A stretch of 12,867 nucleotides of DNA from Enterovirga sp. Its GTDB lineage: Bacteria; Pseudomonadota; Alphaproteobacteria; Rhizobiales; Beijerinckiaceae. Every line of letters begins with the position of its first letter. The first letter of the stretch is position 1. The notes under the pieces are model-generated. The model saw only the letters and a program-made list of their open reading frames with translations, was not told the DNA's origin and searched no databases. The translations under genes were made by a program, and so were the position numbers. The stretch covers positions 1 through 12,867 of the forward strand of contig JAQGJZ010000401.1 in NCBI GenBank assembly GCA_028290385.1, written 5' to 3'. Below are positions 7,429 to 12,867 of this stretch, piece after piece.

Positions 7429-8811
7429 TCAAGTCGAGAGATCGCCGGCGACCTCGAGTTCGGCGCGGGCGCCGCCCAGCCGCGAGGGGCCGAGCTCCAG
7501 CTTGCCGCCATAGATCCCGGCCAGTTCCGACACGATCGACAGGCCCAGACCCGAGCCGGGCTTCGTCTCATCGAGACGCCTGCCCCGCTTCATCGCCTCG
7601 ACGCGCGCCTCGGCCGGGAGGCCGGGCCCATCATCCTCAACCGAGATGCGCAGGATGGAGCGCCCATTCTCCGTGTCGAGCTCCGCCCGGACCTCGACGC
7701 GGGAGTCGGCCCATTTGCAGGCGTTGTCGACGAGATTTCCCGCCATCTCCTCGAGATCCTGCCGCTCGCCCCGAAACCGCAGCCCTTCCACCGCGCTGAC
7801 GTCCAGAGCGAGCTGCTTGTCGCGGTAGATCTTGCCGAAGGTGCGCGCGAGCGCCTCGAGGACCGGCCCGACTTCGGTGACGGCGCCAAGCGTGCCCGCG
7901 AGCGCCGCTGCGCGGGCGCGATTGAGGTAATAGTCCATCTGCTCGCGCATGATGGCGGCCTGCTCGCGAACCCGCGCCGTGAACTCGGGTGTCGGGTCCG
8001 TCGCCTCGTTGATGATCACGCTGAGCGGCGTCTTCAACGCGTGTGCCAGGTTGCCGACCTGCGTTCGCGCACGCTCCAGGATCTCGCGGTTCGCCTCGAG
8101 CAGCAGGTTCAGTTCCTCCGCAAGCGGCGCGATGTCGCTCGGGTAATCGCCGCGGATCCGCTCCGACTGCCCGCGCCGGATCGAGCCCACGGCCGCGCGC
8201 AGGTCGAGGAGCGGTTTGAGCCCGAACCGGATCTGGAACAGGGTGGACAGGCCAAGTGCCGCCCCAAGCAGCAGGAACGTGACCACCAGCGCGGCGATGA
8301 ACCGGCGCTGAGCCTCGGAAATCTCGTCGGCCGGTCCGGCGATGCGCACCACGAAGCGCCCGTCCTCGCCGAGGTCGATGTCGCGTTCGAGGACGCGCAG
8401 AAACCGCCCCTCCGGCCCGGCGGCGTAGTCCTTGCGGATGTCGCCGAAGCGCCGGTCCGGCGAGCTGTCGGCCAGCATGGGAAGCGGGTTGCCGAGGAGC
8501 GAGCGCGATCCGCGGATATCCCGGGGTTTCGCGTCGAGCCGCCCGACCTGCCAGTACCAGCCCGAGAGCGGCAGATCGAAACGGGGATCGCCGAGGCTGC
8601 CGAGGCCGCGCTGGTCCTGGTCGCCGGGACTGACGAGATCTGCCGCGAGGTCGTTGGCATAAACGAGGAGGCGCTCGTCAAAGGCGCGCTCCGTCGCCTG
8701 CCGATACAGGGCCGAGAGGATCAGCCCGGCGATGAGCAGGATGAGCGAACTCCAGAACAGGGAGGACGCGGCCAGACGGACCGCGATGGAGCGGCCGGCG
8801 AGAAGGCGCAT
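7429..8811 (-). CDS. feuQ: Sensor histidine kinase, FeuQ/PhoQ-like
   Basis: This 460-residue transmembrane kinase pairs with the regulator encoded just upstream. It has a helix at about 15-36, a periplasmic sensing region of about 130 residues (37-169), a second helix at about 171-193, a HAMP-like linker, then the kinase core. The H-box is NLAHALKTPLS with phospho-acceptor His257, the N-box is NLVDNACKWA (Asn359, Asn363), the G1 box is EDDGPGLP (393-399), and the G2 box is GSGLGLSIV (419-427). The HALKTPL form of the H-box is typical of PhoQ/FeuQ kinases. The ATG at 8811 starts 19 bp after the regulator stop, with an AGGG-type site upstream. A longer frame to 8928 would overlap the regulator and is unlikely. 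FeuQ in rhizobia works with FeuP in envelope/osmotic adaptation and cyclic glucan export. The exact orthology here rests on the regulator's similarity and gene order and is not proven. Confidence 0.88.
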   Translation of the reverse strand: MRLLAGRSIAVRLAASSLFWSSLILLIAGLILSALYRQATERAFDERLLVYANDLAADLVSPGDQDQRGLGSLGDPRFDLPLSGWYWQVGRLDAKPRDIRGSRSLLGNPLPMLADSSPDRRFGDIRKDYAAGPEGRFLRVLERDIDLGEDGRFVVRIAGPADEISEAQRRFIAALVVTFLLLGAALGLSTLFQIRFGLKPLLDLRAAVGSIRRGQSERIRGDYPSDIAPLAEELNLLLEANREILERARTQVGNLAHALKTPLSVIINEATDPTPEFTARVREQAAIMREQMDYYLNRARAAALAGTLGAVTEVGPVLEALARTFGKIYRDKQLALDVSAVEGLRFRGERQDLEEMAGNLVDNACKWADSRVEVRAELDTENGRSILRISVEDDGPGLPAEARVEAMKRGRRLDETKPGSGLGLSIVSELAGIYGGKLELGPSRLGGARAELEVAGDLST

Positions 8812-8830
8812 AGGTCGCAAGGCCCTGCCC

Positions 8831-9505
8831 TCAGGCGTCGGCCTTCGCACCCGACTCGACCAGGTATCCCAGCCCGCGAACCGTCTGGATGAGGTCGACC
8901 CCGAGCTTTTTCCGGAGCCTGCCGACAAAGACTTCGATCGTGTTGGAATCGCGGTCGAAATCCTGGTCGTAGAGATGCTCGGTGAGCTCGCCGCGCGACA
9001 CGATCCGCCCGGAATGGTGCATCAGGTAGGAGAGCAGCCGGTACTCGTGCGAGGTGAGCTTCACCGGCGTGCCGTCGGCCGTGACCCGGCCCGACCGCGT
9101 ATCCAGGCGGACGGTGCCGGATACGAGTTCGCTGGTCGCATGGCCGGTCGCGCGGCGCAGCAACGCGCGGATGCGCGCGAGCAGCTCCTCCATGTGGAAC
9201 GGCTTGGCCAGATAGTCGTCCGCACCGGCATCAAAACCCTGGACCTTGTCGCTCCAGCGGTCGCGGGCGGTCAGGATGAGAACGGGCATCTTGCGCCCGG
9301 CCCGGCGCCAGTTGGTCAGGACTGAGACGCCGTCGATCCCGGGGAGCCCCAGGTCCAGGATGACGGCATCGTACGGCTCCGTCTCTCCGAGGAACTGTCC
9401 TTCCTCGCCCTCAAAAGCCTTGTCGACGGCATAGCCAGCGTCGCTCAAGGCGGCGGCGACTTGCCGGTTCAAATTGCGATCATCTTCGACGAGGAGGAGA
9501 CGCAC
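8831..9505 (-). CDS. feuP: OmpR/PhoB-family response regulator, FeuP/PhoP-like
   Basis: This 224-residue cytoplasmic transcription factor has a receiver domain (about 1-117) and a winged-helix DNA-binding domain (about 127-218). Receiver residues are all present: Asp8 and Asp9, phospho-acceptor Asp51 (VILDLGLPG), Thr79 (ILTARD) and Lys101 (AKPFHMEE). The DNA-binding part reads KLTSHEYRLLSYLMHH, then LYDQDFDRDSNTIEVFVGRLRKK and TVRGLGYL. The HLYDQDFDRDSNTIEVF block closely matches rhizobial FeuP as I remember it, and is why this name was preferred over generic PhoP. The start is GTG at 9505, giving the normal N-terminus; no better start lies nearby and the ribosome binding site is weak. It lies 15 bp after the PepSY-like gene and 19 bp before the kinase gene, so all three are very likely co-transcribed. 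Family is certain; the FeuP name is a likely but unproven orthology. Confidence 0.92.
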   Translation of the reverse strand: MRLLLVEDDRNLNRQVAAALSDAGYAVDKAFEGEEGQFLGETEPYDAVILDLGLPGIDGVSVLTNWRRAGRKMPVLILTARDRWSDKVQGFDAGADDYLAKPFHMEELLARIRALLRRATGHATSELVSGTVRLDTRSGRVTADGTPVKLTSHEYRLLSYLMHHSGRIVSRGELTEHLYDQDFDRDSNTIEVFVGRLRKKLGVDLIQTVRGLGYLVESGAKADA

Positions 9506-9520
9506 GGGCGGCCTGAAAGG

Positions 9521-9835
9521 TCAGTGGATCGTGACGACTTTGCCGGATGGAGCATCGACGGTGACACGCACGATCCGCCCATCCCTGGTCAGCAACATGA
9601 TACGATAGACGAGCGTGTCCGTCTCCCGGCAGAGCGATGCCCGCAGCACCTCCGAGTCGGGCACGGCCCGCCGCACATGCAGCAGCGCCTCACTCGGGTT
9701 GACGACCCCGTGCGCGCCCAGGATTTCGACGGTGTCCCCCGTGGACAAGCAGGGCGGATCGACGTGCCGATCGGCCGCCATCGCCGGCCCGAAGGCGGCG
9801 GCCAAGAAGAAGAAGCCGGAAAGGGCGCGGCGCAT
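9521..9835 (-). CDS. Small secreted PepSY-like protein, candidate FeuN-type modulator
   Basis: This 104-residue protein begins with a clear signal peptide (MRRALSGFFFLAAAFGPAMA, likely cleaved after residue 20), so it should act in the periplasm. The second half (about 48-104) looks like one PepSY repeat: SEALLHVRRAVPDSEVLRA, a YRIMLLTRDGRIVRVTVDA strand pair, and the ending GKVVTIH. Two cysteines in the mature part (Cys29 and Cys69) could form a disulfide. Start: ATG at 9835; a TTG six bases upstream is also in frame but weaker. The gene sits 15 bp ahead of the FeuP-like regulator. Rhizobial FeuN is a small periplasmic protein encoded with feuPQ that restrains the pair, so this protein could play that role; this is inference from place, size and secretion. 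It could instead be an unrelated PepSY protein that merely shares the operon. Confidence 0.82.
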   Translation of the reverse strand: MRRALSGFFFLAAAFGPAMAADRHVDPPCLSTGDTVEILGAHGVVNPSEALLHVRRAVPDSEVLRASLCRETDTLVYRIMLLTRDGRIVRVTVDAPSGKVVTIH

Positions 9836-9859
9836 TCTCAAAGCGTCGCACCGCGCCCC

Positions 9860-9875
9860 TGAACTCGTCGTGAAC
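9860..9875 (-). promoter_or_regulatory. Tandem GTTCA repeat with 11-bp period, candidate FeuP-like regulator site
   Basis: On the minus strand GTTCA occurs at 9875-9871 and again at 9864-9860, exactly 11 bases apart, in the 48-bp gap between the muramidase stop and the PepSY-like start. OmpR/PhoP-type regulators bind as head-to-tail dimers to direct repeats about one helical turn apart; the classical PhoP box has two GTTTA-like half sites with the same 11-bp step. The downstream gene set encodes such a regulator, so autoregulation is a reasonable inference. The site is only about 25 bases from the start codon, which leaves little room for a promoter below it, so it may repress or act on a start inside the muramidase gene. 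Confidence 0.4.
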
Positions 9876-9883
9876 GCGAAACG

Positions 9884-10102
9884 TCACTTCACCGCGGGCG
9901 TGATCTGTTTCGTGGCCTGCAACCGGAAATAGGTCGAAGCGATGAAGCTGATCCCGGCCGCGACCTGAGCGAGGGCCTCGGCGAGCCCGCTCTGGTCGAG
10001 CGCCCCCGTCTGCACGCCCGCCGTTCCGAGCGCCAGCGAGCCCAGTCCGATGATGTTCGCCCAGACGGTGCGACTGGCGAGCGGGCTTTTGGTTTCACCC
10101 AT
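9884..10102 (-). CDS. Possible separately translated holin-like protein (internal start within the muramidase gene)
   Basis: An in-frame ATG at 10102 (Met193 of the fused protein) is preceded by AGGAG at 10112-10116 with a 9-base gap, a good ribosome binding site. Translation there would give a 72-residue protein beginning MGETKSPLASRTVWANIIG, with two predicted membrane helices (about 12-31 and 40-60) and a Lys-containing tail. It resembles the stand-alone small membrane proteins that often follow endolysins. Because the frame is the same as the muramidase, this would be a gene-within-gene product made in addition to, or instead of, the fusion. Whether both forms are made cannot be seen from sequence. 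Confidence 0.45.
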   Translation of the reverse strand: MGETKSPLASRTVWANIIGLGSLALGTAGVQTGALDQSGLAEALAQVAAGISFIASTYFRLQATKQITPAVK

Positions 10103-10678
10103 GTGTCTCGTCTCCTCTCTCGGTTGCGAGCTGCTGAGAATGGTTTGCGGCGCGGAGGGCGCAGCTGCCGCGGCTGCGAGCGCCGCTGCCTCGACTCGGG
10201 TGGTGCGGGACGTCCAGCCGCGGCCGAAGACCGGCCAGGTCGAGAGCGCGCGAAGAAACCGGAGCCTCTCGCGCGTCAGCGCCCTTACGGTCTCGGCGGT
10301 GTTTCGGGCGGCCGCGGCCGCGATCGTCTTCGGGCCGATCCGCCCGTCCTGAACCGTCCCGAGGACCGCCTGGAGAGAACGGACGGCCCGCGACGGCCCG
10401 GAATTCACGGCATAGTCGAACACCGCGAGATCCAGGCCGGCCGGTAGATCGTCGCCCCGCACCGCATCCCAGTAGGACCGGCGGTAGATCGTGCCCGCCT
10501 CCGCCCGGGTGAGCGCTCTCACGTCGGACACGGTGACCGGGCGGCCTCGCGCCTTGGCGAGGGTGGCCCGGGTGACGCCAAGGTTGGTCGCTCCTCCGGG
10601 ATCCCTGGGATGGTCGACGAAACCACCCTCCAGATCGAGGACGAGCGCCAGCGCTCGGTCGAATGTGTCGGCCGCCAT
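9884..10678 (-). CDS. GH108-type N-acetylmuramidase (endolysin) with fused C-terminal holin-like membrane segment
   Basis: This 264-residue protein joins two parts. Residues 1-165 are a peptidoglycan muramidase of glycosyl hydrolase family 108: LEGGFVDHPRDPGGATNLG carries the presumed catalytic Glu17, then YWDAV, and a PG_binding_3-type region (AVNSGPSRAVRSLQAVLG, DGRIGPKTI, ending in GRGWTSRTTRV). Residues 166-192 are an Ala-rich linker. Residues 193-264 have two hydrophobic segments (about 204-223 and 232-252) and a short basic tail, like small holin-type proteins. The start ATG at 10678 has GGAG at 10685-10688 with ideal spacing. No signal peptide is visible, as expected for a lysin that needs a holin, secretion helper or its own membrane segment. 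The gene follows the GTA-like tail genes on the same strand, implying a role in particle release or wall penetration. See the separate internal start at 10102. Confidence 0.87.
   Translation of the reverse strand: MAADTFDRALALVLDLEGGFVDHPRDPGGATNLGVTRATLAKARGRPVTVSDVRALTRAEAGTIYRRSYWDAVRGDDLPAGLDLAVFDYAVNSGPSRAVRSLQAVLGTVQDGRIGPKTIAAAAARNTAETVRALTRERLRFLRALSTWPVFGRGWTSRTTRVEAAALAAAAAAPSAPQTILSSSQPREETRHMGETKSPLASRTVWANIIGLGSLALGTAGVQTGALDQSGLAEALAQVAAGISFIASTYFRLQATKQITPAVK
10112..10116 (-). promoter_or_regulatory. Internal ribosome binding site AGGAG inside the muramidase gene
   Basis: The minus strand reads AGAGAGGAGACGAGACACATG across this point. In the fusion frame these bases are read as REETRH, residues of no obvious structural role, which suggests that a former untranslated leader became coding when a stop codon was lost or the genes merged. 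Confidence 0.5.
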
Positions 10679-10752
10679 ACCGTTCTCCGCTGCGATGAAG
10701 GTGCCGGCCGGACCGGCTGGTCGAGCGCTCGAAGCTGCTCTACGTTTTCCGG

Positions 10753-10923
10753 ATGGTGTGGATCGTCTCGCTGGCCGCGATGCTGGCCGTCCTGTTCCTC
10801 GTCGGGCGCGGCATGCCGCTGTCGCGCTGGCCCGTGATCATCGTGGCGACGCTTGCCGTGATCGTTCTCGTCGTGGCCGCGGAGCAGAACGGCTGGTGGC
10901 CAAGCTCCTGGCGCGTCAGGTAG
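10753..10923 (+). CDS. Small two-helix membrane protein ORF (56 residues), unrecognised
   Basis: From ATG at 10753 the frame encodes 56 residues with two strongly hydrophobic segments, about 2-18 (MVWIVSLAAMLAVLFLVG) and 27-43 (WPVIIVATLAVIVLVVA), joined by a short RGMPLSR loop. The ending is Trp-rich (QNGWWPSSWRVR). Hydrophobic blocks, Trp residues and charged ends look like a true small membrane protein rather than a chance frame. The frame is open back to a TGA at 10696, and VERSKLLYVFR just before the ATG also looks protein-like, so a CTG at 10717 could be the real start. Neither start has a good ribosome binding site. It lies on the opposite strand between the muramidase and tail-fibre genes, and its last 8 bases overlap the tail-fibre stop. 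A holin, antiholin or unrelated membrane peptide are all possible; no family was recognised. Confidence 0.5.
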   Translation: MVWIVSLAAMLAVLFLVGRGMPLSRWPVIIVATLAVIVLVVAAEQNGWWPSSWRVR

Positions 10924-12028
10924 CTGCCGCCTCCAGCGCGGCCAGGCGCCCTTTCACCGCGGCGAGCTCGTCGCGGAGGTTCAGCACCGCCGCGTGCAGA
11001 AGTGCGGTGATCTGATCCGGCCGGAGCCCGAGTTCGCCCTCCGCGTCGTCCGGCACCAACCGCACGAGAAGGCCCATCTCGCCAGGCAGGCTCTCCAGCG
11101 CAGCCGCCCAATCCTGGGCGGCCCAGCCGAAATGCCGCCCCGCTTCGCCCTGTCGCCAGCGGAACGAGATCGGCGGGGCCGCGCCCAGCAGCGCCAGAGC
11201 GAGTTCGGGCACGAGGGGCGCCACGTCCCGCTTGGCACGCAGGTCCGAGGTGCTGACCGTTCCGGTCGTCGCGTAGACCGCGGAGAACCTCCGCGTTCCG
11301 GTCCCGAGGGAGTGCGCGTTGTCGGTCGCCGGCGCGATGTTGCCCGCAACCGTCAGGCGCTCCGGCACGGTCGCGGTGCCCAGCCCCACTGCGCCGTCCG
11401 GTTTCACCCGCAAGGCCTCGGCCCAGGCGGAGCCGTCCCCCGAGACCTTCAGCACCACCTCGTCGTCACCGATGAGGCCGAGTTCAGCCCGGCCGCCATA
11501 GGCGCTCTGGAACAGCAGCGAGAGGACATTCGCAGCGCCCTCCTTGTTCAGCGTGTAGCGCAGATCCCCGCTGCCGCCCTCCCCGGAGCCGAGGGCCGTC
11601 CAGAACGCTTTGTTGAGCTTTGCCGAGAAGGGGTTGGCAGCATCCGCCGTGGTTCCGAGGCCCAGCCGCGTCAGGTTCTGCAACGCGCTCGGCACAGCCG
11701 GCACCCAGCCAGTCGTCTCGCGCAAAAGGAGGACGGCCTCGTCGGCCACGAAGGCCAGGAACCCCGGGCCCGGTGCGTAGAAGCGCCAGGAGCCCGCCGC
11801 GAACGCCCCGATCTCCCCGGCATGGCCGGCCCAGGCGCCGCTCGGCGAGGACGCGACGATGTACCGGTCGCCCTCCCCGGGCGATGTCGGAGGGGCCGCA
11901 AGATCGCGGTCGAGCACCGTGCATTGCACGAGCGCGTCGAGCGCGAGCAGCGCCTCGTTGTGCGTGACGTGCTTTTGCGCCTGCGCCGCGGCAAGCAGCG
12001 GCAAGGCGAGGTTCGGCGTCTCGGACAT
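10916..12028 (-). CDS. DUF2793 tail-fibre protein with C-terminal peptidase S74 intramolecular chaperone
   Basis: This 370-residue structural protein belongs with GTA/prophage tail genes. The N-terminal ~105 residues are a DUF2793 domain: TPNLALPLLAAAQAQKHVTH, NEALLALDALVQ, VLDRDL-APP, GDRYIVA, WAGH, GSWRFYAPGPGFLAFV. A middle region (about 110-240) has PSALQNLTRLGLG and VGLGT-TVPERLTVAGNI repeats typical of fibre shafts. Residues about 258-370 are a peptidase S74 chaperone: STSDLRAKRDV with Ser261 and Lys266, spaced five apart as in the self-cleaving Ser-Lys dyad, then ISFRW and HFGWAAQD, ending in a coiled coil (LLHAAVLNLRDELAAVKGRL). Such domains trimerise the fibre and then cut themselves off. 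Start: ATG at 12028, 11 bp after the gp15-like stop, so it is co-translated with the baseplate gene. It probably helps in recipient-cell contact; the receptor is unknown. Confidence 0.9.
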   Translation of the reverse strand: MSETPNLALPLLAAAQAQKHVTHNEALLALDALVQCTVLDRDLAAPPTSPGEGDRYIVASSPSGAWAGHAGEIGAFAAGSWRFYAPGPGFLAFVADEAVLLLRETTGWVPAVPSALQNLTRLGLGTTADAANPFSAKLNKAFWTALGSGEGGSGDLRYTLNKEGAANVLSLLFQSAYGGRAELGLIGDDEVVLKVSGDGSAWAEALRVKPDGAVGLGTATVPERLTVAGNIAPATDNAHSLGTGTRRFSAVYATTGTVSTSDLRAKRDVAPLVPELALALLGAAPPISFRWRQGEAGRHFGWAAQDWAAALESLPGEMGLLVRLVPDDAEGELGLRPDQITALLHAAVLNLRDELAAVKGRLAALEAAAT

Positions 12029-12039
12029 GGTGACCCCGA

Positions 12040-12867
12040 CTAGATGAGCGAGAGGGTGGCTTGCGCGGGATGCCCGGCTCCGACAGCGGCGCTGAGCTGG
12101 GCGACGCGAACGGAAAGACTGCTCTGCGGCGCGCCGAAATCGGCGAGTTCATGCGCGTCGAGGTAGAGCGCTGCGGGTGCGGTCACCTCGAAGCGGCGCA
12201 GAACGGCCGAACCGCCGAGGATCTCGACGCGATAAGCCTCGCGCTCCTCGGCAAGCGGCACCTCGGCCAGCTCCCAATTGTCGCCGCCGCGCCGAGTGCG
12301 GCGAATCCAGCTGATCTCGATTCCGCCCGGCTGGCGCTTGCCCCGGAGGTGGACGGGCGCGAGCGGGATGAGAGCCGTGGCCCCAATCGTCGCGGTGAGT
12401 TCGATCGCGTGCGGATCGGCGTGGTCCCGGTCCGCCGCGCCGATCCGATACACGCAGGTGCGGCCGAGATCGGCCGGGTAGCTGGCGACGGGGATCACGG
12501 CTTCGTCGAGCCGGACGAGGGTCGCGCCGGCCGGCACGCTCCGGGCGGCAAGCCGCTCGGTCCCGCCGAGGCCCCGGAGCAGCCCGGACAACCGGTAACG
12601 GCGGGGCCCGATCAGTTCGGCCGAGGCGACCGACATCACCTCCCAAGCGCCATTCGGGCCCTGGAGCGCGAACAGGCCATCCGACCCGAGCGCGCCCTCC
12701 TCGCCGATCGAGCTGAGCGCTTCCGCCGAGAACACGGCTTCGATCGTGGTGGCGCGATCGAACACCCATACGGGACCGGGCGGCACCAGCCCGAGCGTGC
12801 GACCGATCACGGCTGGCAGAGGCGCCAAGCCGTGGAGGGAGAAGCTGCCGCCGTCCAGCGAACGCCA
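12040..12867 (-). CDS. GTA gp15-like baseplate/host-specificity protein, C-terminal part (5' end outside window)
   Basis: The minus-strand frame is open from the right edge (WRSLDGGSFSLHG is still in frame there), so about 275 C-terminal residues are present. An in-frame TTG at 12828 is not the real start. Blocks typical of the C-terminus of the large GTA gp15 baseplate protein are seen: WEVMSVASAELIGPRRYRLS, GLLRGLGGTE, VHLRGKRQPGGIEISWIRRT, an EEREAYRVEILGG segment, and SLSVRVAQLSAAVGAGHP near the end. Full-length members are much longer, about 1000-1300 residues, and form the tail tip that contacts the recipient cell. Gene order (gp15, then DUF2793 fibre) fits a Rhizobiales-type GTA or GTA-derived prophage remnant. 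Whether the cluster to the right is complete cannot be seen. Confidence 0.88.
   Translation of the reverse strand, partial: WRSLDGGSFSLHGLAPLPAVIGRTLGLVPPGPVWVFDRATTIEAVFSAEALSSIGEEGALGSDGLFALQGPNGAWEVMSVASAELIGPRRYRLSGLLRGLGGTERLAARSVPAGATLVRLDEAVIPVASYPADLGRTCVYRIGAADRDHADPHAIELTATIGATALIPLAPVHLRGKRQPGGIEISWIRRTRRGGDNWELAEVPLAEEREAYRVEILGGSAVLRRFEVTAPAALYLDAHELADFGAPQSSLSVRVAQLSAAVGAGHPAQATLSLI

Noticed and set aside
7427..7432. TTGACG as -35 of a ccmI promoter
   Set aside because: No convincing -10 hexamer lies 16-18 bases downstream on the minus strand, so a promoter is not called.
7366..8892. 508-codon open frame on the + strand opposite the sensor kinase
   Set aside because: All kinase boxes lie in the minus frame; the + frame has no recognisable domain.
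10491..11015. 174-codon + strand frame spanning the muramidase start and tail-fibre end
   Set aside because: It crosses two real genes in antisense and has no domain; the better + strand candidate in this gap is the small hydrophobic frame at 10753-10923.
10994..12043. 349-codon + strand frame opposite the DUF2793 protein
   Set aside because: It is Arg/Gly/Pro-rich shadow coding; the minus strand has clear DUF2793 and S74 motifs.

Overview
The window is GC-rich, tightly packed bacterial DNA with short gaps and frequent 4-bp gene overlaps. Four things point to an alphaproteobacterium of the Rhizobiales/Hyphomicrobiales type: a cycHJKL-type cytochrome c maturation operon (ccmI-E-F-H), a FeuP/FeuQ-like two-component pair, a transglutaminase plus Anbu protease pair, and the tail end of a gene-transfer-agent (GTA)-like structural cluster. 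A Methylobacteriaceae-like host (Microvirga/Methylobacterium) is a guess from gene content, not something the sequence proves.

Layout. Positions 1-3345 are on the + strand: the C-terminus of a transglutaminase-like protease, an Anbu-type N-terminal-threonine protease, and a membrane-anchored GGDEF-EAL cyclic-di-GMP enzyme. This unit runs head-on into a long minus-strand series that fills the rest of the window. Read in transcription order (right to left), that series is: the C-terminal end of a GTA gp15-like baseplate/host-specificity protein (runs off the right edge); a DUF2793 tail-fibre protein with a peptidase S74 self-cleaving chaperone end; a GH108 muramidase with a holin-like two-helix segment fused to its C-terminus; a small secreted PepSY-like protein; a FeuP-like response regulator; a FeuQ-like sensor kinase; and ccmI, ccmE, ccmF and ccmH. 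A small + strand ORF for a 56-residue two-helix membrane protein sits between the muramidase and tail-fibre genes.

How the parts work together. The right side looks like a particle and lysis module: baseplate, fibre, then a cell-wall hydrolase and a membrane segment. The middle looks like an envelope-stress sensing unit in which a periplasmic PepSY protein may tune the kinase. A tandem GTTCA repeat with 11-bp periodicity lies just upstream of it and is a candidate binding site for the regulator. The left part of the minus strand holds four of the genes that ligate heme to apocytochromes c in the periplasm; the remaining ccm genes (ccmABCDG) are not in this window.

Most distinctive points: the in-frame muramidase/holin-like fusion, whose linker reads through an apparent ribosome binding site and keeps an internal ATG; the direct abutment of lysis genes to the GTA-like tail end; the unlisted small membrane ORF; and the PepSY-regulator-kinase trio with its 11-bp-spaced repeat. 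No tRNA, rRNA, CRISPR array or insertion sequence was seen. No gene-free stretch exceeds 300 bases; the longest non-coding run is about 74 bases on each side of the small ORF or, if that ORF is not real, the 237 bases at 10679-10915.
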